Assembly: GCA_020849855.1 (NCBI GenBank)
Contig: JADZFO010000040.1
Coordinates: 124,001 to 188,000, forward strand
Source of the DNA: a bacterium
Lineage (GTDB): Bacteria > 4484-113 > JAFGCY01
Reading direction: 5' to 3'
DNA length: 64,000 nt
Both the position numbers and the translations under genes were made by a program. This document shows, in pieces, positions 42,407 through 51,095 of the stretch; the first letter of the stretch is position 1; each line of letters begins with the position of its first letter. A model generated the notes under the pieces. The model ran no database searches, had not been told where the DNA came from, and was given only the letters and a program-made list of their open reading frames with translations.

Positions 42407-43552
42407 CTAAGGCGCCAGCAGCGCCTTGAAATCATCACGATCGCGCAGGCTTGTCAGGTCTGTGTCACCCGGAAGGTAGCTGCGGTAGCTGTTGTCCTTG
42501 TCCAGGCTCAGGCTGAGCTGCAGCTCCGCCATGGCTTCATCCCCGCGGCCGCTGCGGGCCAGCGCGCAGGCCAGGTTGTAATGGTGCCCCGGCTCTTCGG
42601 GCTGCACCTGCGTCAGCTCGGTGAATACACGTATCGCTTCCTGCATGTTGCCGCTGTTCAGCTTGTTATAGCCTTCAGTAGTCAGCGCCCAGGGCCGGGC
42701 GATGTTAAGCAGGCGGGCCAGTTCCTCAAAGGGGTCGGGGGCGTCGTCCACCCGCAGGTCGTACTTCACATCGCTGTAGCCGCCATAGCCTGCCCCGGCC
42801 TGGCTGACCTTCAGCGCGCTGCTCTGCATGCCGCGGCTGTCGCCACCCTTCGCCTGACCGGCCAACAGCGCGCCCAGCAGCCGTCCGGCCAGGTCCTTGC
42901 CGCCGTTGTATGCGCTGCTCTGGGTCTGCGTCAGCTCGAGCGCCAAAACACTGGCCGGGTCATCCATGGCCAGCGCCATGGCATCCACTACCTCCGAGCC
43001 GGTGAGGATGTTGCCCTGACAGGCATAGACGATGCCGTCCTTGCTGATCCCGGTTCGGCCGCCGGCCCAGGCCATGCACTTGCTGCCGGTGAAGCTCTGG
43101 GCAACATCGCCCGCGCTGGGGCTGATTAGATTCAATGCCAGCAGCGGATCGTCCTGGCTTTGCATCTCCTGAATCCGCGGGTTGGCCCGGACCACGCCGA
43201 TCTGGCGCGAAGCTGCGTCCTTGTCTGCGCTGATGCAGAGCTTCAGTGCGTCCTCGGCGCTGAAACCATCGCCCATCAGCTCCAGGATCCGCGGCCCGAA
43301 GGTCGGGTTACCAAAAGCCTGGCTGGCCACCGCCCCCACCCCGGCCTGGCACCAGGGCACCACTACGCCCACGCCGAAGAAGCGGCTCTGCACTGCAACG
43401 CCCACCTCGCCTGTGCGCGGGTCATAGGCGCAGACTGAGAAGGTGGCGATGTTCAGCTCCTCTTCGGGCTGCGCGCAGAGCGCCGGTCTGGCGGCAAGCG
43501 CAAGGCAAGAGAGCAGGACGCAGGTCGCAGTCCGCAGCAATGTGAGACACAT
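42407..43552 (-). CDS. DUF1028 (Ntn-hydrolase-like) protein with TPR tail, secreted
   Basis: 381 residues from ATG 43552, chosen for GGAGG five bases upstream. Signal peptide (LLRTATCVLLSCLALAARPALCAQ). ATFSVCAYDPRTGEVGVAVQSRFFGVGVVVPWCQAGVGAVASQAFGNPTFG is the DUF1028 N-terminus; a TPR-like segment (EPGHHYNLACALARSGRGDEAMAELQLSLSLDKDN) closes the protein. DUF1028 is considered related to Ntn hydrolases; substrate unknown. Confidence 0.85.
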   Translation of the reverse strand: MCLTLLRTATCVLLSCLALAARPALCAQPEEELNIATFSVCAYDPRTGEVGVAVQSRFFGVGVVVPWCQAGVGAVASQAFGNPTFGPRILELMGDGFSAEDALKLCISADKDAASRQIGVVRANPRIQEMQSQDDPLLALNLISPSAGDVAQSFTGSKCMAWAGGRTGISKDGIVYACQGNILTGSEVVDAMALAMDDPASVLALELTQTQSSAYNGGKDLAGRLLGALLAGQAKGGDSRGMQSSALKVSQAGAGYGGYSDVKYDLRVDDAPDPFEELARLLNIARPWALTTEGYNKLNSGNMQEAIRVFTELTQVQPEEPGHHYNLACALARSGRGDEAMAELQLSLSLDKDNSYRSYLPGDTDLTSLRDRDDFKALLAP

Positions 43553-43602
43553 GGCATCCTCCATCAGCCGCTCTGTGGCTGAGCGTAGAAGCATCTTACG
43601 AC

Positions 43603-43643
43603 AAAAAGGCCGCCTGGTCCCGGCAAGCAGGATCCAGGCGGCC
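43603..43643 (-). terminator. Terminator of the haloperoxidase gene
   Basis: 10-bp stem GGCCGCCTGG / CCAGGCGGCC with TTTTT following on the minus strand, 25 nt past the haloperoxidase stop. Confidence 0.85.
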
Positions 43644-43667
43644 CATCAGGCTCAGTTTGAACGCAGC

Positions 43668-45272
43668 TTAGTTCGCGGGAACCTTGGCGGTGCCGTTGAA
43701 GTAGCTCTCGAAGATCGGCCACGAGTAACTGGCGACCTTGCGGCCGAGGTCCAGCGCCACGATATTGTCGGACTGGGTGTGGAAGCCGCCCATGACGCGG
43801 GAGATTCCGGCCATCTCCGCCGTAGCGGTGAAGGTCGGCAACTCGAGCAGGATCGCCTCATCCATGGGCTCGTGGGTGATGGAGCCCGGCACGCGCGGAG
43901 CGCAGAAGCCGAACCAGTCACTGCCCGAGAAGAGCTTCAGGATGGTGGAGGCACCGGCGCTGACGGTGCTGTGGCCGGAGGGATAGGACGGGAAGGGCGG
44001 GCAGACGAAGTAGTCGGGGGAGTAGTTCTTCCACTCCTCAGCCGGCACCATGCCGACACCCTTGCCATAGCCCAGCCAGTCCGGCAGCATCTTGCCCTTG
44101 TAGTAGTACTTCACCAGGGCCTGCGGGCGCGGACTGTCATAAACATACTTGGCATCCCAGCAGGCGACGAAAGCATCGTGGCAGACAGCGCCGACGGCAA
44201 AGAAGAGCTTGACGTCCTGATCCAGGTTGTACTTGTCGCGGCGGGAAAGGTCCTGGGCGAAGCGCAGCCAGTGGCCGGACTGGCCCGTGGAACGCGGACC
44301 GTCACGCATAAACTCAACAATGGCCTTCTGCATCGGGGTCAGGGTCGCCGTGTAGCGGATGACCTCATCCACCTCAGCCTTAAGCTGCGAGGTCTCGAGG
44401 CCAGGAGGGGGTCCCGGGCGGAACTGGTCACCACCATTCAGGGCCACGGTCTTCACGCGGCCCCACTGGGGGGTCAGGCCGCCAGGAGCGATCCGGGTGC
44501 CGTCCATCAGGGTGAACCACTTGGGCATCCAGTGGTTAGGGTCTTTGCACTCGTCCGCGGTGTTCTTGCAGACATAACCGGTCCAGTCGGAGTAGGGTTT
44601 GCCATTGCTGCCCTGAACATCGCCGGCCTGGTTGGATCCATCATTGCGATAAGCGGCAACCACCGCTTCGGCGGCAACGTTGCCCACGCCGGCAGGCGTC
44701 GAGGTATCAGTCGACTCGTTGGCAGGGTCAAAACCCATCTCACGCAGCTCGGCGTGAATCAGCTCCTGCAGTTCGGGCTGCGGGAAGACATAAAGCATAG
44801 CGTGGTGCGCGGCGTAGGAGATCGCCTCCGCCTTGTTCGCCTCGGTGCGCTCGCTGGCCGGTCGACGCAGCTTGCCGCCAAGCTGGGTGCCGACGGCCTT
44901 TTCGTCGTAGGCCGCCCAGGCTTCATACATCGCCGTGGTGACGATCATCATCTGACGGGCAATAATCGTCGGGCGCGCCAGCTTGGTGACCTTTTCAACA
45001 TCAGTGGCCGTGACTTCCTGCAGGTTGTTGATCCACTTGTATGCCGCGGTGGCGTCTTTGTAGTCAGGATAGATGGCCGAGCCATCGCGGGTCGCCGCCG
45101 CGTAGTGCATGCGCATGGGGTCCATTTCCATCTGGCCCTGAGGACTATTCTCAAAGCCGATGATATTGGACTGGGCGGCTGCTTCCTCTGCCCGGGCAGC
45201 CATAGAGCTGCCCACCGCCATTGCCAGCAGCAGCATGAAGAGGACCCACGGTCCCCTGTAGAACAACCTCAT
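43668..45272 (-). CDS. Secreted vanadium-dependent haloperoxidase / PAP2-family protein
   Basis: 534 residues with signal peptide WVLFMLLLAMAVGSSMAARAEE. The vanadate/phosphate pocket of the superfamily is complete: AKYVYDSPRP (Lys and Arg), YPSGHSTVSAGA (Ser-Gly-His) and SRVMGGFHTQSDNIV (Arg and His). The long N-terminal helical part matches vanadium haloperoxidase-like proteins rather than small lipid phosphatases. Could be a haloperoxidase or an acid phosphatase; the sequence alone does not decide. Own terminator at 43603. Confidence 0.82.
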   Translation of the reverse strand: MRLFYRGPWVLFMLLLAMAVGSSMAARAEEAAAQSNIIGFENSPQGQMEMDPMRMHYAAATRDGSAIYPDYKDATAAYKWINNLQEVTATDVEKVTKLARPTIIARQMMIVTTAMYEAWAAYDEKAVGTQLGGKLRRPASERTEANKAEAISYAAHHAMLYVFPQPELQELIHAELREMGFDPANESTDTSTPAGVGNVAAEAVVAAYRNDGSNQAGDVQGSNGKPYSDWTGYVCKNTADECKDPNHWMPKWFTLMDGTRIAPGGLTPQWGRVKTVALNGGDQFRPGPPPGLETSQLKAEVDEVIRYTATLTPMQKAIVEFMRDGPRSTGQSGHWLRFAQDLSRRDKYNLDQDVKLFFAVGAVCHDAFVACWDAKYVYDSPRPQALVKYYYKGKMLPDWLGYGKGVGMVPAEEWKNYSPDYFVCPPFPSYPSGHSTVSAGASTILKLFSGSDWFGFCAPRVPGSITHEPMDEAILLELPTFTATAEMAGISRVMGGFHTQSDNIVALDLGRKVASYSWPIFESYFNGTAKVPAN

Positions 45273-45523
45273 CGCATTCCCCTTGTACAGTCTGTTGATG
45301 TTGTAGAAGTTGATCCTGTCAGCCGTCGTCGCAGTTACTACTGGTACAGGACCCTATCGTCGAATAACACCCTGCAAGCTGAAAATCCAGTAAACCGAAC
45401 GATTTTCAGGAAAGTCGCGGCAAGCTGATATCGTGAAATGTTTCACTATTGGAGAAGGGTGAAGCAGGACGCCTTGCCGTGGTTTCGCTGGCCTGGAAAT
45501 CCTGGGGTTCAAAAGTAAGTAGA

Positions 45524-45609
45524 TGGTGCCGAAGGGGGGACTCGAACCCCCACGCCCTTGCGAGCACTAGGTCCTGAACCTAGCGTGTCTGCCATTCCAC
45601 CACTTCGGC
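45524..45609 (-). tRNA. tRNA-Leu (anticodon CAG)
   Basis: Class II tRNA on the minus strand: acceptor GCCGAAG/CTTCGGC, anticodon stem-loop GCTAGG-TTCAGGA-CCTAGT (anticodon CAG), long variable arm, T arm GGGGG-TTCGAGT-CCCCC, discriminator A and encoded CCA (45524-45526). Confidence 0.95.
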
Positions 45610-45733
45610 GCGGGGAAATACTATAACCGTGTTAGCCGCCTTTTGCAAGCTGATTTTGCACAGAGCCCGCTGCGGATCAGATTAAGTCTCGGCCAAAGCA
45701 AGCCGGGCGCCTTGCGCTGCCACCGGCAGGGCC

Positions 45734-45739
45734 TAGAAT
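45734..45739 (+). promoter_or_regulatory. -10 hexamer for leaderless fliQ
   Basis: TAGAAT with TTGCGC 16 nt upstream (45712-45717), then six bases to the ATG at 45746. Confidence 0.6.
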
Positions 45740-45745
45740 GATCGC

Positions 45746-46012
45746 ATGGAATCGGCCTTTCTGGATGAAGCCAGCCGCGCGGTCACAACCACGCTGCTGC
45801 TGGCCACGCCCGTACTGATCGTATCGCTGGTGCTGGGCGTGCTGGTGGGCATTCTGCAGGCAGTCACAAGTGTGCAGGAACAGACCCTGAGCTTCGTTCC
45901 CAAGATCTTTGCCGTGGCTGCGGTGTTGATTCTGCTGGCCGGCTGGATGCAGCGGACGATGGACACCTTTGCAGTAAACATCTTCGGCAACCTGTCCAGC
46001 TTCATAAAGTAA
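45746..46012 (+). CDS. fliQ: Flagellar export apparatus protein FliQ, orphan
   Basis: 88 residues, two membrane helices: ATTTLLLATPVLIVSLVLGVLVGILQAVTSVQEQTLSFVPKIFAVAAVLILLAGWMQRTM. The GILQA-x-T-x-x-Q-E-x-T-L-x-F-x-P-K block is diagnostic of FliQ/SctS. Normally sits in the fliP-fliQ-fliR operon; here neither neighbour is present. Leaderless ATG with a good promoter. It may be a dispersed flagellar gene or a type III-like relic; the motif is too well preserved for a pseudogene. Confidence 0.88.
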   Translation: MESAFLDEASRAVTTTLLLATPVLIVSLVLGVLVGILQAVTSVQEQTLSFVPKIFAVAAVLILLAGWMQRTMDTFAVNIFGNLSSFIK

Positions 46013-46032
46013 GCGACCGGGCTGCTTTGCAC

Positions 46033-46362
46033 CTATAGATAAGGCGTGTTGACCACAGGGTCCTGCATCATGTCGCTGGGCGGCTCAGCCACTGCGCAGT
46101 TGTTCATCACGGACTGCACCCCAGGCACAGCCTCCGCAATCTCGCTGATCGCGGCCTTATCCTCGTCCTTGAGAATCTCGCCGGTGATGAGCACGACGCC
46201 GTTTTCCTGCAGACTGACCTCAAAGCTGTACTGGCTGGTGCGCGGGTCATCCTTCAGGGCCTTGAGGACCGCGCCTTCCAGCTTGCTCTTGGCCATCAGG
46301 TCGCAGCCACTGGCGCAGGCCAGGACGAGGCAGAACAACAGGATGCTCAGGGCGATACGCAT
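46033..46362 (-). CDS. BON-domain lipoprotein
   Basis: 109 residues. Signal MRIALSILLFCLVLACASGC with lipobox ASGC, then LEGAVLKALKDDPRTSQYSFEVSLQENGVVLITGEILKDEDKAAISEIAEAVPGVQSVMN, a BON (OsmY-type) fold that usually binds phospholipid membranes. Leaderless ATG: TATAAT at 46369-46374, six bases, ATG. Convergent with fliQ (20 nt apart). Confidence 0.85.
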   Translation of the reverse strand: MRIALSILLFCLVLACASGCDLMAKSKLEGAVLKALKDDPRTSQYSFEVSLQENGVVLITGEILKDEDKAAISEIAEAVPGVQSVMNNCAVAEPPSDMMQDPVVNTPYL

Positions 46363-46368
46363 GGGCTG

Positions 46369-46374
46369 ATTATA
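46369..46374 (-). promoter_or_regulatory. -10 hexamer for leaderless BON lipoprotein
   Basis: TATAAT on the minus strand, six bases before the ATG at 46362; it overlaps the stop codon region of comF. Confidence 0.6.
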
Positions 46375-47155
46375 GACCTACCGGCGGCGGAACATCGTCA
46401 TCCGGCTCATAGCGGCCGGCGGTGGAGAATGCTGTGATTGCGTAGGAGGCGCTGCAGCCCGCGCGCCGCAAGGCCCTGGCGCAGGCGAGCAAAGTCGAGC
46501 CAGTAGTCATCAGGTCGTCCACCAGCAGCACGGCCCTGCCCTTAACTTCCTCAGCCATCGCGCCAGGAACGGCGAAAGCACCGCGCACGTTTTCGCGGCG
46601 CTGGTTCAGGCTCTTGCCGACCTGTGTGTCAGTATCGCGCGTGCGCTCAAGCAGTTCCGGCCTGCAGGGCAATCCCAGATCGACTGCGATCCGCTGGGCC
46701 AGGAACTCGGCCTGGTTAAAGCGGCGGCGGCGCAGGCGGGAGGCAAACATGGGAACGGGCACAACTGCGCTGAGCTGTATTCCGGGCTGCTGGAAGAGCT
46801 GATCCGCCCCGGCTGCCAGCCAGGGCTTCATCTGCTCGGCCAGCACCTGACCGGCGGCCTGGCGACGCTGATACTTGAACTCCGCCAGCAGCCGCCGGCC
46901 GGCCGGGTTATAGACCAGACGGCTGCGGGCCTTTTCTATGCCCAGTGTTCGGCCGTGGCATTCCCCGCAGTCAGGGCTGGCAAAGCTGGTCTGACGCAAA
47001 CGTCCGCAGCGGCTGCAGGCTGAGTTGATCAGGCGCAGCTGGGGCGCGCAGTCCTGGCAGAGGCTCAGTTCGCCCAGGCTCTGGCAGAGCACGCAGCGGG
47101 TGGGGATCAGCAGTCGCGCCAGCCACGAAGCAACTGAGCCCAGCGCTCCGTCCAT
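46370..47155 (-). CDS. comF: ComF-family phosphoribosyltransferase-like protein
   Basis: 261 residues from ATG 47155, one base after the rfaE2 stop. N-terminal zinc-ribbon-like Cys pairs (CVLCQSLGELSLCQDC, CSRCGRL, CGECHG), then the PRTase half: VPVPMFASRLRRRRFNQAEFLAQRIA, TQVGKSLNQRRENVRGAF and the PRPP loop VLLVDDLMTTGSTLLACA. ComF proteins take part in DNA uptake in competent bacteria, but the gene is widespread in non-competent ones too. Third gene of an rfaE1-rfaE2-comF operon. Confidence 0.9.
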   Translation of the reverse strand: MDGALGSVASWLARLLIPTRCVLCQSLGELSLCQDCAPQLRLINSACSRCGRLRQTSFASPDCGECHGRTLGIEKARSRLVYNPAGRRLLAEFKYQRRQAAGQVLAEQMKPWLAAGADQLFQQPGIQLSAVVPVPMFASRLRRRRFNQAEFLAQRIAVDLGLPCRPELLERTRDTDTQVGKSLNQRRENVRGAFAVPGAMAEEVKGRAVLLVDDLMTTGSTLLACARALRRAGCSASYAITAFSTAGRYEPDDDVPPPVGL

Positions 47156-47156
47156 C

Positions 47157-47636
47157 TCAGCTGCCGTCGCCGGCGCTGCGGATGCGCGCCAGCAGGCTGG
47201 TGGTGGAGAAGCCCTGCAGGAAGGGTACCAGCACCACCCTGCCCCCGCGGGCTTCGACCACCTCGCGGCCGACAACTTCCTTCCCCGCGTAGTCCTCCCC
47301 CTTAACGAGTACATCCGGCTGGATCAGGCGGATCAGCTCAAGCGGTGTGTCCTCGTCAAAGAGCGCAACCGCATCCACGCAGCGCAGGGCTGCCAGCATC
47401 CGGCTGCGGTAGTCCTCGCTAAGGATGGGCCTGTCAGCGCCCTTGCCCTGGCGCCGGACAGAGCTGTCGCTGTTGAGGCCGACGATCAATACGTCACCCT
47501 CTGCGCGGGCAGACTCAAGCTGGTGCAGGTGGCCTGGGTGCAGCAGGTCAAAGACGCCGTTGGTGAAAACCAGGCGGCGGCCCTCGCTGCGCCACTGGGC
47601 AAGCTTCTGCTCCAGTTCAGCCTCAAGTCTGGCCAT
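47157..47636 (-). CDS. rfaE2: D-beta-D-heptose 1-phosphate adenylyltransferase (RfaE2)
   Basis: 159 residues from ATG 47636, overlapping the end of rfaE1 by 14 nt. Nucleotidyltransferase fold: LVFTNGVFDLLHPGHLHQLESARAEGDVLIVGLNSDSSVRRQGKGADRPI and the late KGEDYAGKEVVG. Transfers AMP to heptose 1-phosphate in the ADP-heptose route for LPS core. In E. coli this is the C-terminal half of HldE; here it is separate. Confidence 0.93.
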   Translation of the reverse strand: MARLEAELEQKLAQWRSEGRRLVFTNGVFDLLHPGHLHQLESARAEGDVLIVGLNSDSSVRRQGKGADRPILSEDYRSRMLAALRCVDAVALFDEDTPLELIRLIQPDVLVKGEDYAGKEVVGREVVEARGGRVVLVPFLQGFSTTSLLARIRSAGDGS

Positions 47637-48639
47637 CAGCGGCGGCCTCCTCGCTGTCCAGCAGCAGGATCTCATGGCGCAGCTCATCTGCGCTGATGGC
47701 GGCCACGCCCAGCTTGCCGACGGCAAGGCTGCCGACCAGGTTGCCCAGCTCCGCCGCTTCCATCAGCGAGGACCCGCTGCCCAGTGCCAGGGCTATCGCG
47801 GCGACCGTGCTGTCGCCGGCGCCAGCCACGTCGAAGACTTCCCGCGGATGGCCGGGGACATGCCCGAAGGCATCGCGGGAGAGCACATACAGCCCGCGGG
47901 CCCCGGCAGTTACCAGCACCTCCTGCGCACCCGTCCTGTCGCGGACCAACTCGCATACTTCGCGCATGGCTTTGCTGTCGGCGGAGTCCACGGACGGCAT
48001 AGCGGCAATGCGCAGAGCCTCGCCCAGATTCGGCTTCATTACCCTCGCGCCGGCGAAGGCAGCGGCATTCTCCGGCTTGGGATCGACGATCACATCCACA
48101 CCTGCCGCAGCGCAGGCCTTGACCAGCTTCGCGGCAAAGTCGGGGCTCAGCACGCCCTTTGCGTAGTCGCTGACAACCAGTACCTGCAGGCCCGGCAGGC
48201 TTTCCTGAAGCTTGCCCAGCAGATCTGCCCTGTACTGCTCCGACAGAACCGCTGTGTCTTCCTCATCGATGCGCAGCATGTGCTGGCTGCGGGCGACGAT
48301 GCGCGTCTTCACGGTGCTGGGGTAAGCCGACGGACTGACGACGCCGCTGAGGTCCACGCCCGACAGCAGCCCGCGCACCTCGCGGCCGGCTTCGTCATCG
48401 CCCAGCGCGCCAAAGAGTGAGCACTGCCCGCCGAGGCTGAGCACGTTGCAGGCAACGTTGGCCGCGCCGCCGGGCTGCGTTGTGCGGCGCTGGACGCGTA
48501 CGACCGGAACCGGCGCCTCAGGGCTGATGCGCTGGACATCGCCGTAAATGAAGCGGTCGACCATCAGGTCGCCAAGTACGCCCACCCGGATCTGGCCAAA
48601 GCCCCGGATGCGGGTAAGCAGCTGCGCGGTGGAGCTCAC
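47623..48639 (-). CDS. rfaE1: D-glycero-beta-D-manno-heptose 7-phosphate kinase (RfaE1)
   Basis: 338-residue PfkB-family kinase. VGVLGDLMVDRFIYGDVQRISPEAPVPVV, TQPGGAANVACNVLSLGG, VDVIVDPKP and the anion-hole motif VAGAGDSTVAAIALAL are visible. Works with RfaE2 to build ADP-heptose. GTG start is leaderless: TACAAT at 48646-48651, six bases, GTG; a CTGACC -35-like box lies 16 nt further up. Confidence 0.93.
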   Translation of the reverse strand: MSSTAQLLTRIRGFGQIRVGVLGDLMVDRFIYGDVQRISPEAPVPVVRVQRRTTQPGGAANVACNVLSLGGQCSLFGALGDDEAGREVRGLLSGVDLSGVVSPSAYPSTVKTRIVARSQHMLRIDEEDTAVLSEQYRADLLGKLQESLPGLQVLVVSDYAKGVLSPDFAAKLVKACAAAGVDVIVDPKPENAAAFAGARVMKPNLGEALRIAAMPSVDSADSKAMREVCELVRDRTGAQEVLVTAGARGLYVLSRDAFGHVPGHPREVFDVAGAGDSTVAAIALALGSGSSLMEAAELGNLVGSLAVGKLGVAAISADELRHEILLLDSEEAAADGQT

Positions 48640-48645
48640 GGGCCG

Positions 48646-48651
48646 ATTGTA
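48646..48651 (-). promoter_or_regulatory. -10 hexamer for leaderless rfaE1 operon
   Basis: TACAAT on the minus strand, six bases before the GTG at 48639. Confidence 0.6.
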
Positions 48652-48656
48652 GCAGT

Positions 48657-51095
48657 TCAGGATTCGCGGTCAGCCACGTTGGTGTCGCCATTGCGCAGTC
48701 TCTCAGCCTTGCGCTCGGCCTCTTCCTCGGCGCGGCTGCGGGCCGTGGGACGCGCGGCGGCGGCTTTCTTGTCGGGCTTGGCCGCGGCCGCTGCTGCAGC
48801 CTCCTCCTCTTCGCCGTTCAAAGCCGCAATGGCGTCGTCCTTGTCCAGCAGGCCGGAGCGGCTGGCCAGCTGTGCGATATCGTCCACCTGCGCGGCGTCC
48901 CTGCGCGCGGCTTCGCGCTGCTGTGCTGCCCTGCGCGCTTCTTCTTCTTCCAGCAGGCGGCGCTTCTCCTGCGCGGCGCTGGTCGTGCGGTTTGACCCGC
49001 TGAAGGTCACCCCGCCAGTGTTCTGGAAGAGGCCCTGGGCCGGGCCAGTCTGGCGGCCGGCGCCGCCAAGGTCTGCGCCGGCGTTGACATCCTCAGCCTG
49101 AGGTGTGAGGTCTGGGATGTCGTCGCTCTTAACCTTGCCGTTCACCAGGCCCACAAAGGTGAAGACATCGTTCTCCGTGTCCATATAGATCTGGGCAGCG
49201 TAAATGTAGCCCTCGGCGTCCGGCTTGATCACCACATTCTGGCGCATCAGGAAGAATTTGGCCGTTTCGTCCTGGATCACTTCGCCGGCTTCGACACTCT
49301 GCTGCTCCGAGACGATCTTTACTCCGTCTCGCAGTTCCATGCGCTTGCGGTCGAAGTTGTAGGTGATGCTGCCGGCTTCGGCGGTCAGGGGCTTTAGCAG
49401 GGCGGTCTTAAGGTCTTCTGATACCTGGCCTTCCTTGATCAGCCCGCCCTGGATCAGCCAGTCGCCGTCCTGCTGGCTGAAGACCGCGCGCTGGTTGCTG
49501 TCGCCCTCGACATAGAAGTCCTTGGTCTTGTCGTTGACCTCGATGTAGGTGCCCTTGATGTTGCGCTTGGCCTGGAGAAACTCAACAGTCTTGCCGGGCT
49601 GGGCGTAGAACTGTGCCAGGCCTGATTCCTCGCTGTAAAGCACCAGGTCGGCGTTGATCTTGGTCGGCGCATCCGTCAGCGCACGGGCCTTCTTCTCGTC
49701 CTCGCCCTCAACAAGCTTGTTGACGAAGATCCACTCATAGTTAGTAACTTCCAGGACGACGGTGCCGCTCATGGCATAGACCTTCGTCTTGTCGTTGTAG
49801 TCCAGGCGATCAAGAGTGCCGTTAAAGCTCGGGTGCACCAGGCGCACACTGTCTATCGCGCTCAGCTCCTTGCTTTCCCAGTTGTAGAAGAGGGTCTTGC
49901 AGAAGAGCTCGAACTGCTGCCCGGCGAAGTAGTTGCGCACACGGTTCTTCTTGTCCTGGCTGAAGTCGGGCTGGCTCGATCCGGCCTTGGCGTTCTTCTG
50001 GAACTGCACAAATCCCGAAGCCTGGAAGCGCTTCTCCTTGAAGTTGATCAGCAGGTCGTCCGTGCTCAGGGTGTACTGCGGGTCATCGATCGAGACATTG
50101 CCATACAGGTGCGCAACTTCATTGTGCTCGTCAATGTCGGCGGTATCGGCTGAGATCACCACCTTGTTGTAGTAGATCTGCAGGCCGCCCTCGATATGGA
50201 ACTGCTTGGTTTCCGTGGAGCCGCTGATCTTGCCTGTGGGTATGACCACGCGGGCGAAGTTCTGGGCTACACCTCTTGAGGGGTCCTGGGCATCCTTGGC
50301 GATCTCTTCCTCTGAGCTGCCTTCCGGCAGCATTGAATCGCCCAGCAGGGACTCAAATGGCTCCACTGGGCTTGCCGGGCCGGGGGGCTGGGCCACCACC
50401 TGCCCCGGCGCTTCGCCGATGCTGCCGGGCTGGTCCTGGGCGAAGCCGGGAAGCAGCTTCTGCAGGTCCTCTTCAGAGAAGCCGCCGCGTCCACCGTCTG
50501 CCGGAGGCGCACCACCGCCTGGCTTATCGGGCACGAAGCCCGGCTGTCCCGACAGGGGCCGCTCGCCGCCTGCGGCCGCATCTGTTCCTTCCTGGCCGGG
50601 TCCTGGCGGCAGTTTGGGGCCCGGGGCAGCATCCTCGCCGGCTGCGGCTTCTTCTTTATCCTTATCCTTACGGCCGAGCAGCTCGTTGATCTTCTCCAGC
50701 GCGCCGGGTGCGATCCTCTCAAGCAGCGAAGGTTCGGCCTTGGCCTCTGCGGTATTGATTGCCCCATCCTTGGATGCATCGGCCTGCGCCAGCAGCACGC
50801 GGCCCTTGGAGTCCTTTCTCAGGCGGCTCTTTGCATCAGTTCGCGGCGCTTTGCTTTCGGTTTCTACTTCTGGGTCAGCCTCTGCTTCAGTTTCAGAGCT
50901 GGCATCTTCGCCTTCGGCATCAACAGCGTCATCCGGCGAAACTGCGACTTCCGTGCTTTCGCCGCCGTCAGTCTCAGCATCCGCCTGGGCACAGGGATGC
51001 CCTGGCACAAGCAGGCTTAGGCACAGGAGCACTGCGGTGAGAAGAGCCGCGAGCAGGCGCGCAGGTGCAGGGTGCTGCTGGCGAAGAGTGCTCAT
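48657..51095 (-). CDS. LptA/OstA-like lipopolysaccharide transport protein, enlarged
   Basis: 812 residues. Signal peptide (LLAALLTAVLLCLSLLVPGHPCAQA), then about 220 residues of acidic and Pro/Gly-rich linker, then OstA/LptA-type beta strands: KQFHIEGGLQIYYNKVVISADTADIDEHNEVAHLYGNVSID ... LLINFKEKRFQASGFVQFQK and KINADLVLYSEESGLAQFYAQPGKTVEFLQ. The C-terminal 150 residues are Ala/Arg/Glu-rich coiled-coil or disordered. Far longer than LptA (about 180 residues). Overlaps the LptC-like gene by 4 nt (ATGA). Likely part of a periplasmic LPS bridge. Confidence 0.72.
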   Translation of the reverse strand: MSTLRQQHPAPARLLAALLTAVLLCLSLLVPGHPCAQADAETDGGESTEVAVSPDDAVDAEGEDASSETEAEADPEVETESKAPRTDAKSRLRKDSKGRVLLAQADASKDGAINTAEAKAEPSLLERIAPGALEKINELLGRKDKDKEEAAAGEDAAPGPKLPPGPGQEGTDAAAGGERPLSGQPGFVPDKPGGGAPPADGGRGGFSEEDLQKLLPGFAQDQPGSIGEAPGQVVAQPPGPASPVEPFESLLGDSMLPEGSSEEEIAKDAQDPSRGVAQNFARVVIPTGKISGSTETKQFHIEGGLQIYYNKVVISADTADIDEHNEVAHLYGNVSIDDPQYTLSTDDLLINFKEKRFQASGFVQFQKNAKAGSSQPDFSQDKKNRVRNYFAGQQFELFCKTLFYNWESKELSAIDSVRLVHPSFNGTLDRLDYNDKTKVYAMSGTVVLEVTNYEWIFVNKLVEGEDEKKARALTDAPTKINADLVLYSEESGLAQFYAQPGKTVEFLQAKRNIKGTYIEVNDKTKDFYVEGDSNQRAVFSQQDGDWLIQGGLIKEGQVSEDLKTALLKPLTAEAGSITYNFDRKRMELRDGVKIVSEQQSVEAGEVIQDETAKFFLMRQNVVIKPDAEGYIYAAQIYMDTENDVFTFVGLVNGKVKSDDIPDLTPQAEDVNAGADLGGAGRQTGPAQGLFQNTGGVTFSGSNRTTSAAQEKRRLLEEEEARRAAQQREAARRDAAQVDDIAQLASRSGLLDKDDAIAALNGEEEEAAAAAAAKPDKKAAAARPTARSRAEEEAERKAERLRNGDTNVADRES

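Noticed and set aside
45273..45523. Gene between the haloperoxidase and tRNA-Leu
   Set aside because: No start with a ribosome-binding site and no convincing frame; nothing recognised.
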